Shown: positions 34,794-46,515 of the stretch, one piece after another
How positions within the stretch are numbered: position 1 is the first letter of the stretch
How the letters are laid out: the number at the start of each line of letters is the position of its first letter
Assembly: GCA_027943335.1 (NCBI GenBank)
Contig: BSBK01000871.1
Coordinates: forward strand, 1,447,501 to 1,511,500
Direction of reading: 5' to 3'
Source of the DNA: Chamaecyparis obtusa
Taxonomy: Eukaryota; Streptophyta; Pinopsida; Cupressales; Cupressaceae
DNA: 64,000 nt
Program-made: the position numbers and the translations under genes
Notes under the pieces: model-generated
What the model was told of the DNA's origin: nothing
Seen by the model: only the letters and a program-made list of their open reading frames with translations
Databases searched by the model: none

Positions 34794-36427
34794 ATCGCTG
34801 AATGTTTTGTTAACCATCAGCTTCATTCCAAAAATCTATGACTGCTTGCCACGTGTCCTCTTTATTGGTCATGTCATCATCACTCCACAAAATTTCCTTA
34901 CTTGTGGGCCTGCTAGCATGCTTCCCAAGGCACCTACAAGTGGTCACGTGCATAGAGCCTCCACTCTTTAATCTATTTCATTAAGTAAGTGTCGTTGCAT
35001 ATAAATACCTAAACTTCCCCATTCCAAACGAATGTGGGATTATTATGCTAAAGGTTTTTAAATGTCTTACCAAAATATTGCGTAAGTGCCCAACTGGCAT
35101 GCATACCTAAGAAGGCCCATAGGGAAGAGGACACACATAGCCCTTATTTCACTTACTTTACACTACATGTGAGTAGCCATGTATTTAAATACCTGTAAGG
35201 ACCGAAATGGTGTGCATGTGGGATAAATCAAAATGCACACTATTTGCACATTTCATCCTCTAGCCATGACCTATGCATGCCCACGCCCAGCTCTCTTTGT
35301 TTGATGCTTACCCCCTAATGTCATTGGCATTTCTCCCCATGCCTCATGCATTCTTTCACTGGTGTGTGAGCTTCTTTTATATTCATTCTAGCAACTAGCC
35401 TGCAAAGTCTTCATTGCCTCACTTAAATCCCTATTCACTTGGCAGCCAAAATTCATGCACTGGCTTCTATATTTGACTGGAACCATCACATGTATTGAGA
35501 CGTGCCTCCACCTCATGCACAGGAAGCCCCCCTCCTTGGAATTTTGCATGAGCTACTGGCATTTACCTTGCTATTCCACGTAAGGCTCATGCTGGCCCTT
35601 GGCATTTAAAATTGTGCAGGCCCCTTGTCTTAACACGTGAGACCTCCACTCTATGTGTTGCCATCCTTTGTTGCTTGGGCAAGGCACTGCTACCCTCCAC
35701 TCACATTGGTGTCTTTGACGTAGATCTCCCTTTTCTTCTTATCACCACATCCTTCTCCCCTTTATGACATTTTCTTTGTTTTTATTTTTGTGTGCAGATT
35801 TGCCTCAATTGGCATCACATGCACCCTCAACAAGACACGGTTCCTCTTTCTTGCATAGGCAAGTGTGTGGGCTCCCATTATATGCATGAGCAACCCCCTT
35901 TTCAGTGTGTGAGTCTTAGCATACTTGCGCTAACCTTTGAAAGAAAATGTGATGGCCTTTGTGCTTGTTTTTGAGCTGCCTTACGCAACTCGCAGCACAT
36001 TGCCCCTTCAATGGTGTGTGAGGTCTGTCAGCAACTTGGCAGCCTCTACACATATCACACATGCTCCATTTGACATTGCACAGGCCATCCCCTTTTATAC
36101 AACTTTAGGCAATAGCCACTACATATGGTGTGAGGCCTCCATCTAATTCTGTAGGGCCTCCTCACATTCACGTGCACTAGACTATCCATTGGGTCTTGCA
36201 TGAGTGCCCACCTTAAACTGGCAACCTCCAAACTGGCATGCAACCTCTTGATTTATCATAGGCAACTCTCCTTATTATGCACGCTCACGTAATACTTGAG
36301 ACCATGTATGATGGTCTCTTCAAACACAAGTGTGAATCTCCCCTTTCCAAACACACACATAGTCCCATTAAAGAAAAACACAATTCTTCTTGTTAAAAAA
36401 TGTGTTTAATGCTTTCTTTTCCCCTAG

Positions 36428-36783
36428 AGATGATGTGCGGGAACAAACTATTTGAGCTTTTGGAAAATCTAACTGGTAATAGTACTAAGTTTAGAGATAT
36501 AGTCCTCAGTCATGGTGCCCTTATGCATCTCATGGCCCAATTGAATTATCATACAAAACTGTCAATGCTGAGAAATGTTACTTTTACACTGCAAATATCT
36601 ACCGTGGCATACCACAGCCACTCTTTGAGCAGACAAAATTAGCACTTCCAGCCCTTAGCAGGCTGATTCAAATAGATGATGAGGAAATCTTGTTAGATGC
36701 ATGTTGGGCTCTTTCATACCTATCAGATGGAACAAGTGATGAAATCAAGCTGTGATAGATGTTGGTATTTTCCATAAACTTGT
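36428..36783 (+). pseudogene. captured importin-alpha fragment, copy 3
   Basis: Third copy, acceptor CCCCTAG at 36421-36427. It reads FRDIVLSHGALMHLMAQLN and KLSMLRNVTFTL. A one-base loss after TLQ changes frame, and the later part (DEEILLDACWALSYLSDGTS) is readable in the next frame. It has the same antisense placement in the LTR as the other copies. Confidence 0.86.
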
Positions 36784-38206
36784 TATAAAAGAGTGTACAC
36801 CTGATATACATTTATCAAACTTCTTCGGTTAGGCTTAGTCAAATGGGAAGAATTTGGCCCTTTGAAAATCACCATCATATCTTGTAAAGAGGCACTACAC
36901 AAGAATAACTACTGCTTCAATCAAAGAAGCTTTCCTTCCTCTTCCGCATCTTCATGCAGTCATGTCTTTGTTTCTTAGCTGATGGAAATAGGTTATCATA
37001 TCCTTGAACCAAATTTATAGAAGCATCAATCCAGGATCAACAACTTGCATTGCAAGTTTATCCTTTTCTTACCAGAATGTAGCCTCCTAGTGAAGACAAA
37101 CCATGACATGTCAAAGATTTTAATCATATCATTCAACTTCTTATGCCTTTGCACAATAGCCCAATAACATCAACTAGCACTCAGGAGTAGCCTCAAGAAC
37201 TGAGAAAAGGGCCTGACATGAGAGCGCCATCAGGAAGACAAGTTCACCTCCATCATTATAATATGTCGGTCAAAGGAAATTTCTCAGAAAGACTTGAGCC
37301 CAAAGATTTAAATGATCAAACATGGCCACTTGAAAACTAAAACTGCCAATACTGCCAAAATCACATAAATTGCCTCTGGAACGGGCTTTAAAAACTCACC
37401 CATTGAGATCTTCAAGAACCAACAACTTAGGCTCTGATTTAACCTCATACAGGGAGTATGAATCCATAATCAGCTTCCTCTGAAAGTCAAAATGTTGGTC
37501 ACAATCAAATGCGAAAGTCAACCTGTCAGGCATTTTCAACATAAAAAATAGTGAAATAAGTAGAAATTGGTTTTGGAATTGGCCTGGGAAAGTGGCCAAA
37601 TGGATTTGTAGAGACCTCAAAATATTTAAGCAAGTACAATTATAGGCCTAAAATATGAAACAACTCTTGATTTTTCTTGACCATGAACAAGGTGCAAACT
37701 ATAAATCCTCAAAATTGGCTACTTCGAAAACTGGACAATGCACTCCTAGCAAAACTTAACAATCTGCAAACAGAATGACACTGGCAAACAGGTCAAATGG
37801 GCATGTGGGAGGATGAAAATTTTCAAGATGACTCATTCTCATACCTAAAATATGATGCAATGACCAAAATGCAATGATCAATCATTGGGAAAAAGATGCA
37901 GACCTCCAAAGTGAGCTACTCAATGAAATTCAAGAAACATACTAAATGCAGATTTTCAGGAACATCCTTAAATGACCACTTTTAAAACTTGTCATAACTG
38001 AAACCCAAGACATAAAAACTATTAAAAATGTCAAATGATAGGTGATAAATACCCTATCCAAGTGACTCAGGAAAATCAACAGGTCCATATTTTAAATGGA
38101 CTGAAACTAGGCATCTTTCAATGCTTTTCAAATGCACAATTCTGACACTTGGACAATTTTCTGAATATGGACTCAAAAACATATACTAAATTTTTGAGCC
38201 GCAATA

Positions 38207-38462
38207 TGCTCCAAAATGCTGAAAAAAATGAAAGGATTAAGCTAACAATGCTAAAATATACTAAAAGCTAGAACTAAATTAGCATGATAACAATGCACAA
38301 ATGACTTGGATTGAAGGACTTATTTTCTCATGGAAGGCCTCCTATTTATAGGATTTTGGCCAAGGCCTTGTGTTAGGATGGGTAGTTAGGGTCAGGGGTA
38401 GAGTTAGGGGTAAGGTTAGAAGGGATAGGATTGGCATTTATGGTTGAAAGGCCCAAGGGTTG
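38207..38462 (-). repeat. LTR-X segment between arrays 1 and 2, with TATA box
   Basis: 256 bp without genes. On the minus strand it contains TATAAATAGG (38350-38341), a good LTR core promoter, followed by R/U5-like sequence to the array 1 junction. The first bases (TGCTC) are the right target duplication of array 1. The last five (GGTTG, 38458-38462) are the left target duplication of array 2. Confidence 0.55.
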
Positions 38463-40235
38463 TGTTATACACTAAGTTTGTACCCTTGTCTCAAGCTCTC
38501 GTAGTCTTGATAACCTAGTATAACATGGGAATCATCTCTAGGTGTGGGACCTATGCTAACTGAGATGAGACCTCCAGGTTCTAGGCTGGTTCCTCTTGGA
38601 TAATCACCTTAATTTGCTTCTTGATAGAAAAGTAAATCTTTTGAGGGAAAGGGATAGAAGGAATGCTTGTAAGGGAAATGACTGAAAGAAAACTATCCTA
38701 CTAGGTGATTCATCAAAAATATGGTATGAATTATAGTATAAAAGATGAAATCAATGGATAGACTTAGGTCTAGGAGACCACAACTCACTGAATAGGTTTT
38801 CATAAGTACTTCATAGAAGGGTCTGTAGGTGAAAAGAGCTATTCAGGGAAAGAGATATTCTTTCACAAACAATAATACCCTTTGGATTTACACAACAATC
38901 TATGACTTGCAAACAAACATTCACCCCTACAACTAGGTATAGGAATGAGACAAGATTGTTAAGGGGTTGAAATATACCCACAAAAGCACTCACATCAAAT
39001 CATCCACAATGATACACAAAATTGTAGAAAGAAAGAGGGATCAAGAATCCTGAGATATCATTGAGAAGCCTGTAAATATTCAATTCATTAAGAAATAACT
39101 CACACAAGAAGGCATAGGGACATGAAGAATGTCACAAAAATACTTTCAATATCTGAATTATCAATGGGAGGTTACAGAATGTAGAAAACCAGAGGACAAA
39201 AAAAATGTCTCAGATAGCCTTCTAAGAAAAGATATTTTTTCTCTTTTCAAAATGTGAACTCTCTCCGCACTAAGGCTCCAAAAATACAATATATACATCT
39301 CCTTCATGCACACAGGCAGGAGCAAAAATATCTCAATTAGGGTTACAAAGATTTTCAGCAGAATAATCCAACCCTAAACCTATCAAGTCTGATCATAAAT
39401 GTACATGAAAATATCTCAACTGATCAGATATGTCCTTGAGTGCCCATCCCTGTACTGAAATTGACCTGCAGACAAGCAATCTCAATCCAACTACCTCCCT
39501 GCAACTCAAGCCACCATAACTATCAAATCTAGTACTCTTAGAAGGAAAATCCACCAAAATGCCTATCTAGATCTCTGCATCACCTTTCCAACTACAACTA
39601 CCCTTGAAACATAAATTTTGAGCTACCCATGCTTGCAAATGTTCTCTACAGAAACAACATAAGAGAACCTGTGAAAGATACTGCAACCCTCCCTTTGAAA
39701 AAGACAAAGGCCTCATCACCAGTTAAGAGCCAATAGAAAATGAGCACGTCGCAGTCGATCGACACATCAGAAGTCAAAAGAATCTAGTCCCTACATCGAA
39801 CGGTGGTCACATGATCACATGGGATCGAAAGATCCCATGAGATTATGCGATAATTGTTGGATCTAACTGCGACCGAGAACTGGGCCTAGGGAATTATTAA
39901 AGGCTGGGACGTAGGAAACTTAGGAAATATTAAAGAGAAAAACCTTCGCGGGGTGGCAAAAAAAATTAATAAGCACATGCGTTTATGATATTTTTAAGTG
40001 GCCTGAAAAGTAACACAAAAATAGAACAGGACCAAGGGTTTAGGGCTTTTGGCCAAAATGGTAGATTTTCAAATAAAAAGGCTTGTAGACCAGGGATTAA
40101 ATAATTGTAGAGACCAAAGGGAAAACACAAGGCCATAAAAACTTCTCAGGGTATTCAATATGGTTTAAATTGTAGACCTCCACATGAAGCCCAGCCTATA
40201 GCCAAAATTAAATAGATAGGGAATTTTGGGTAACA
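38463..40235 (-). repeat. array 2 LTR-A
   Basis: 1,773 bp, starting TGTTATACACTAAG and ending GGTAACA in plus orientation. A minus-strand TATA-like TATATATTG lies near 39290. No reading frame is conserved among the LTR copies. Confidence 0.93.
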
Positions 40236-40671
40236 TTTTGGCAATTTTTGCTGGATGTCAGCCTACTAGACATGGAAACCAGTGGCCTTGAGCAATCCAT
40301 TGGGCATGGGGGCATTACAAGAACACAAAACTTTGACAGAGAGACAAAACTAAAAACTAGAAAGATAACCTTGTGCACAGGCACTTCTTGGAAAGCAAGA
40401 AACTAAGCTAGAAAATAGGGACAGAAAGCAGGAAAACCTAACCTATCCTAAACTAACCAGTTACAAAAACCTGGTCAAACAAAACCATTCACTAGTTGTG
40501 AAAAATAGCTACCTTTCCTCATTAGGATATTTTTCATTGGACACATGAGGAAGCTACAAAGATATGAGCCACACAAAAATTTGTCAAATAATTATTAACC
40601 GCCTCTACAAAAATAGGATCAAGTTTACCTTCCTCTAATTGATCACATGGGGAGGCCTCGTTAAACTCCTT

Positions 40672-42285
40672 CTATGCCAAGTATTTGATGGGGCAGCCTC
40701 TTGAAAGTCTGAAGGCAGGACTCTCCTTGATGGCCTCTTCTTTATCTTCATGGTTTCCCTCCATCATGGATAGCCATGTCAACTCATCATCTGTAGACAG
40801 GGAACTATCATCCTCCTCTTTTAAAAAAGCCAAGAGCTCATCAAAGTTATAAATATCCTGAAGATCCCCAAGAATGACTGGCTCTTTACAATCAAGCTCC
40901 AAACACAAGCCTCCTATGATGTGCTTCAAAAAATCCTCCCCAAGGTTTTGGTTATCCTTTGCACATTGGGAAGTCTCCTCCTCAAAGATGAGATCAAGAT
41001 CATGAATCAACATATCTTCAGGGTCAATCTCTTCTAGCTGCTGCAACTTCCCAGGGGTGGCTATGATCATATCTTTATTATCTTGCTCAACAAAACTAGG
41101 CAGCTTATCAAATAAAAGCATAGCATCCCCCTCTGTATCAACCTCCTATTGATGGTGGACCTGTTGTTCTGATTGACCATCACCCATAGGTAATGGCATG
41201 GTCTCTTCTTCATCATCAACAAAGAGGGGAAGCTCATCAAACAAACCAGCCAAGAGCTCAAGCCAGGCATCAAACTCCATTTCTTCATCCTACTACTCCA
41301 ATTCATCATAGTCATCACTCTGCACTGATACCTCAGATTTCTTCTCCTCCTCATCACATGAAAGCTTTTTTTCCAACAATTCTTTCTCAAATACTAGACT
41401 AGTATCCTTGAAAAGACTTGGCATCTGACAACTAGGAGGCAGAGTCCATTGGAGTATCCAAAACACTTCATTATCTTGAGGGACTAGAGGTGCCTCTTGG
41501 GATAAGAAATTTTCTTGAACGGGTTGCTCTTGCAGAGTGGTAGGCTGCATCTCAAGTATAGGCTCTTGGAAGGAATTGTGTACCTTAAAACTTGGGATAT
41601 GAGATTGAGAGGGCTCAGAGGGAGGCATAGAAGGCATACCTATCTTGAAGGTTGGAAATGAAGGCTTTGTAGGCTCCTCATGTGTGGGGTCTTGGGACAA
41701 ATGGGCCCTCCAACTTGGAATTTTAGGTATAGGAGTCTCTTGTTGAGCAATTTGTGATCTCAACCTCACTCTCTCAATGTCAGCTTGGTGTCTGATCTCT
41801 TCTTGAAATTGTCTTACTTGTTGCTCATCAACAAGAACCTCTGCTACTTGGTGGGGAACTTCCTCCTACTGATAGCCTTGAGCCTCTATCTCCTGCTGCT
41901 CCCTAAGCTCAGACAGTTTCTTAATTAAATCAAGCAACAGATTCTCGATCTCTTCTTGCTCTTACATAAAGTCTAGGTTCTGAATCTTCTTCCTATTAGG
42001 ATGAGAAGGGGTGGGTGGGTGGTAAGCCTGATGAGGCAACTAGCTTTGTATTTTCTATTGCACCCTTTTTGCCCATGATCCATCTTGTCAGAGGGACCTT
42101 TCATAATCTTTTACAAGGGCATAATTGTTTGGGGCAACCTAGATATAATGACGGCCTTGTATTGTATGGAATATTGGGATAAAAGCAAACTTTAGGTGGC
42201 TTTGATAAGGCTGATGACCAGCCCATTGAGCATTATTCTCATAATAAGATGGTGAGTAACCTGACTATCCATAATAACTTGACAT
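40672..42285 (-). pseudogene. array 2 unknown 537-codon reading frame, copy 1
   Basis: Begins MSSYYG at 42285, the first ATG close below the primer site, and stays in one frame to a TAG at 40672. At least four internal stops interrupt this copy, but there is no indel. In order: Tyr/Asn/Gln-rich start; coiled-coil-like EQEEIENLLLDLIKKLSELR; Pro/Gln/Ser-rich middle (PIPKIPSWRAHLSQDPTHEE); an acidic end with three spaced FDELP-like motifs (LFDELPLFVDD, LLFDKLPSFVE, NFDELLAFLKE) and HIIGGLCLELDCKEP. I recognise no gag, protease, RT or integrase motif. It may be a highly diverged gag or a cofactor; function unknown. Confidence 0.7.
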
Positions 42286-42465
42286 GTCTACTCATGCAAT
42301 TAGCTGGGATTTGAATATGAAAGATTTGAAATATACCAACACTTGATCCTTGAAACCAGTAGACTTTCTAGAGTCACCAGATATGTAGCAAAATGACCTC
42401 TCCTAGGTCTGTAGCATGCTATCAACATATCAGAGATAGTATATCTTCTACAATGAACTTCTTTT

Positions 42466-42486
42466 GTGGTCCCACCGGGTGTGCCA
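42466..42486 (-). promoter_or_regulatory. primer-binding site of array 2 interior 1
   Basis: On the minus strand TGGCACACCCGGTGGGACC follows the LTR-B end (GTATAACA) after a four-base spacer. A TGG-led tRNA-complementary site at this spot fixes the element's direction. Confidence 0.8.
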
Positions 42487-42490
42487 GAAT

Positions 42491-44260
42491 TGTTATACAC
42501 TAAGTTTGCACCCTTGTCTCAAGCTATCATAGTCTTGATAACCTAGTATAACATGGGAATCATCTCTAGGTGTGGGACCTATGCTAACTGAGATGAGACC
42601 TCTAGGTTCTAGGCTGGTTCCTCTTGGATAATCACCTTAATTTGCTTCTTGATAGAAAAGTAAATCTTTTGAGGGAAAGGGATAGAAGGAATGCTTGTAA
42701 GGGAAATGACTAAAAGCAAACTATCCTACTAGATGATACATCAAAAATATGGTATGAATTACAGTATAAAAGATGAAATCAATGGATAGACTTAGGTCTA
42801 GGAGACCAAAACTCACTGAATTGGTTTGCATAAGTACTTCATAGAAGGGTCTATAGGTGAAAAGAGCTATTCAGGGAAAGAGATATTCTTTCACAAACAA
42901 TAATACCCTTTGGATTTACACAACAATCTATGACCTACAAACAAACATTCACCCCTACAACTAGGTATAGGAATGAGACAAGATTGTTAAGGGGTTGAAA
43001 TATACCCACAAAAGCACTCACATCAAATCATCCACAATGATACACAAAATTGCAAAAAGAAAGAGGGATCAAGAATCCTAAGATATCACTGAGAAGCTTG
43101 TAAATATTGAATTCATTAAGAAATAACTCACACAAGAAGGCATAGGGACATGAAGAATGTCACAAAAACACCTTCAATATCTGAATTATCAATGGTAGGT
43201 TACAGAATGTAGAAAACCAGAGGACAAAAAAATGTCTCAGATAGCCTTCTAAGAAAAGATTTTTTCTCTTTTCAAAATGTGAACTCTCTCCACCCTAAGG
43301 CTCCAAAAATACAATATATACATCTCCTTCACGCACACAGGCAGGAGCAAAAATATCTCAATCAAGGTTACAAAGATTTGTAGTAGAATAATCTAACCCT
43401 AAACCTGTCAAGTCTAATCATAAATGTACATGAAAATATCTCAACCGATCATATATGTCCTTGAGTGCCCATCCTTGTACTTAAATTGACCTGTAGACAA
43501 GCAATCTCAATCCAACTATCTCCCTACTACTCAAGCCGCCATAACTATCAAATCTGGTACTCTCCAAAGGAAAATCCACCGAAACAACTATCTAGATCTC
43601 TGGATCACCTTTCCAACTGCAACCGCCCTTAAAACATAAATTTCAAGCTACCCGTGCTTGCAAACGTTCTCTACAGAAACAACAGAAGAGAACTCATGAA
43701 AGATACTACAACCCTCCCTTTGAAAAATACAAAGGCCTCATCACCAATTAAGAGCCAATAGAAAATGAGCATGTCACAGTCGACCGACACCTCAGAAGTC
43801 AAAAGAATCCGGTCCTTGCATCAGACGGTGGTCGCATGATCGCATGGGATCGAAAGATCCCATGAGATTATGTGATAACCATTGGATCTAACTATGACTA
43901 AGAACTCAGCCCAGGGAAATATTAAAGGCTGAGACGTAGGAAACTTAGGAAATATTAAAGAGAAAAACCTCCATGGGGTGGCAAAAAAAATTAATAAGCA
44001 CATGCATTTATGAGATTTTTAAGTGGCCCAAAAAGTAACACAAAAATAGAACAGGACCAAGGGTTTAGGGCTTTTGGCCAAAATGGTAGATTTTCAAATA
44101 AAAAGGCTTGTAGACCAGGGATTAAACAATTGCAGAGACCAAAGGAAAAACACAAGGCCATAAAAAATTCTCAGGGTATTCAATATGGTTTAAATTGCAG
44201 ACCTCCGCATGAAGCCCAGCCTATAGCCAAAATTAAATAGATAGGGAATTTTGCGTAACA
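42491..44260 (-). repeat. array 2 LTR-B (middle LTR)
   Basis: 1,770 bp, TGTTATACACTAAG to GCGTAACA in plus orientation. It is the LTR shared by both units: 5' LTR of the left unit and 3' LTR of the right. No target duplication adjoins it on either side. Confidence 0.93.
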
Positions 44261-44696
44261 TTTTGGTAATTTCTGCTAGATGTCAGCCTGCTAGACATGG
44301 AAACCAGTGGCCTTGAGCAATCCATTGGGCATGGGGGCATTACAGGAAGACAAAACTTTGATAGAGAGACAAAACTAAAAACTAGAAAGACAACCTTGTG
44401 CACAGACACTTCTTGGAAAGCATGAAACTAAGCTAGAAAATAGGGACATAAAGCAGGAAAACCTAACCTATCCTAAACTAACCAGTTATAGAAACTTGGT
44501 CAAACAAAACCACTCACTAGTTGTGAAAAATAGCTACCTTTCCTCATTAGGATATTTTTCATTAGACACATGAGGAAGCTACAAATATATGAGGCACACA
44601 AAGATTTGTCAAATAATTATTAACCACCTCTGCAAAAATAGGATCAAGTTTACCTTCCTCTAATTGATCACATGGGGAGGCCTTGGTAAACTCCTT

Positions 44697-46310
44697 CTAT
44701 GCCAAGTATCTGATCGGGCAACCTCTTGAAACTCTGAAGGCAGGACTCTCCTTGATGGCCTCTTCTTTATCTTCATGGTTTCCCTCCATCATGGATAGCC
44801 ATGTCAACTCATTATCTGTGGATAGGGAACTCTCATCCTCCTCTTTTAAACAAGCTAAGAGCTCATCAAAGTTTTAAATATCCTGAAGATCCCCAGGAAT
44901 GACTGGCTCTTTACAATCAAGCTCCAAACACAAGCCTCCTATGATGTGCTTCAAACAATCCTCCCCAAGGCTTTGGTTATCCTCTGCACATTGGGAAGTC
45001 TCCTCCTTAAAGATGAGATCAAGCTCATGAATCAACATATCCTCAGGGTCAATCTCTTCTAGCTGCTGCAACTTCCTAGGGGTGGCTATGATCATATCTT
45101 TATTATCTCGCTCAACAAAACTAGGCAGCTTATCAAATAAAAGCATAGCATCCCCCTCTGTATCAACCTCCTGTTGATGGTGGACCTGTTGTTCTAATTG
45201 ACCCTTACCCATAGGTAATGGCATGGTATCTTCTTCATCATCAATAAAGAGGGGAAGCTCATCAAACAAACCAACCAAGAGCTTAGGCTAGGCATCAAAC
45301 TCCATTTCTTCATCCTGCTGCTCCAATTCATCATAGTCATCACTCTACACCGATACCTTAGATTTCATCTCCTGCTCATCACATGAAAGCTTTTTTGACA
45401 AAATTTCTTCCTTAGATACTAGACTAGTATGCTTGAAAAGACTTGGCATCTGACAACCAGGAGGTAGAGTCCATTGGGGTATCCACAACACTTCATTATC
45501 TTGAGAGACCATAGGTGCCTCTTTGGATAAGAAATTTTCTTGAACAAGATGGTCTTGCAGAGTGGTAGGCTGCATCTCAAGTATAGGCTCTTGAAAGGAA
45601 TTTTGTGCCTTAAAACTTGGGATATGAAATTGAGAGGGCTTAGAGAGAGGCACATAAGCCATACCTATCTTGAAGCTTGGAAATGAAGGCTTTGTAGGCT
45701 CCTCATGTGTGGGGTCTTGGGACAAATGGGCCCTCCAACTTGGAATTTTAGGTATAGGAGTCTCTTGTTGAGCAATTTGTGATCTCAACCTTGCTGTCTC
45801 AATGTTAGCTCAGTTTCTGATCTCTTCTTCAAATTGTCTTAATTGTTACTCATCAATAAGAACCTCTACCACTTGGTGGGGAACTATCTCCTGCTCATAG
45901 CCTTGAGCCTCTATCTCCTGCTGCTCACTAAGTTTAGACAATTTCTTAATTAAATCAAGCAACAAATTCTTGGTCTCTTCTTGCTCTTTCATAAAGTCTA
46001 GGCTCTGAATCTTCTACCTATTAGGCTGAGAAGGGGTGGGTGGGTGGTACACCCGATGAGGCAAATGGCTTTGCATTTTTTGTTGTGCCCTTTGTGCCCA
46101 TGATCCATCTTGTCGGAGGGCCCTTTCATAATCTTGTACAATGGCTTAATCATTTGGGGCAACCTAGATATAATGATGGCCTTGTATTGTATGGAAGCTT
46201 GGGATAAAAGCAAGCTTTAGGTGGATTTGATAAGGCTGATGACTAGCCCATTGAGCATTGTTATCATAATAAGATGGTGAGTAACCTGACTGTCCATAAT
46301 AACTTGACAT
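44697..46310 (-). pseudogene. array 2 unknown 537-codon reading frame, copy 2
   Basis: Same 1,614-nt frame as copy 1, from ATG at 46310 to TAG at 44697, with no net indel. The start reads MSSYYGQSGYSPSYYDNNAQ, free of the early stop of copy 1. Different internal stops interrupt it (for example after KSKVSV near 45345 and after GDLQDI near 44874), and most stops are private to one copy. Equal length with mostly different stops argues for one intact ancestral frame. The final TAG is shared, and about 45 further codons beyond it remain similar in both copies. Confidence 0.7.
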
Positions 46311-46490
46311 GTCTACTCATGCAATTAGCTAGGATTTGAATAGGAAAGATTTGAAATATACCAGCACTTGATCCTTGAAACTAGTAGACTTTCCAGAGTC
46401 GCCAGATATGCACCAAAATGACCTCTCCTAGGTCTGTAGCATGCTCTTAGCATATTAGAGGTAGCATATCTTCTACAATGAACTTCTTTT

Positions 46491-46511
46491 GTGGTCCCAC
46501 CGGGCATCCCA
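46491..46511 (-). promoter_or_regulatory. primer-binding site of array 2 interior 2
   Basis: TGGGATGCCCGGTGGGACC on the minus strand, same position as in interior 1 but with two changes. Confidence 0.72.
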
Positions 46512-46515
46512 GAAT

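Larger units (their letters stand above)
16385..38206 (-). mobile_element. array 1: LTR-interior-LTR-interior-LTR of a giant-LTR, gag-only element
   Basis: Three LTR copies (16385-22605, 25655-30492, 32937-38206) alternate with two interiors (22606-25654 and 30493-32936), all on the minus strand. The LTRs are longer than the interiors, the reverse of the usual proportion. Each of the two interiors has a primer site directly below an LTR. The interiors encode a gag and an acidic extension but no protease, RT, RNase H or integrase, so the family is non-autonomous (LARD/TR-GAG-like). One candidate TSD pair flanks the whole array, which points to one insertion followed by LTR-LTR unequal recombination, or to integration of a multimer. 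Confidence 0.88.
32937..38206 (-). repeat. array 1 LTR3 (5'-most in element orientation)
   Basis: 5,270 bp, starting TGTTAGTGCATTTT in plus orientation. Its far end reads GAGCCGCAATA, a mutated version of GAGCCCCAACA. It carries importin-alpha copy 3 and a private 180-bp tandem duplication. It is the last LTR before the right flank. Confidence 0.84.
40236..42490 (-). other. array 2 interior 1
   Basis: 2,255 bp. In element direction: primer site, ~180-bp leader, a 538-codon frame including stop (42285-40672), then ~430 bp of trailer down to LTR-A. Confidence 0.85.
44261..46515 (-). other. array 2 interior 2
   Basis: 2,255 bp, the same length as interior 1 and collinear with it, with scattered substitutions only. 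Confidence 0.85.
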
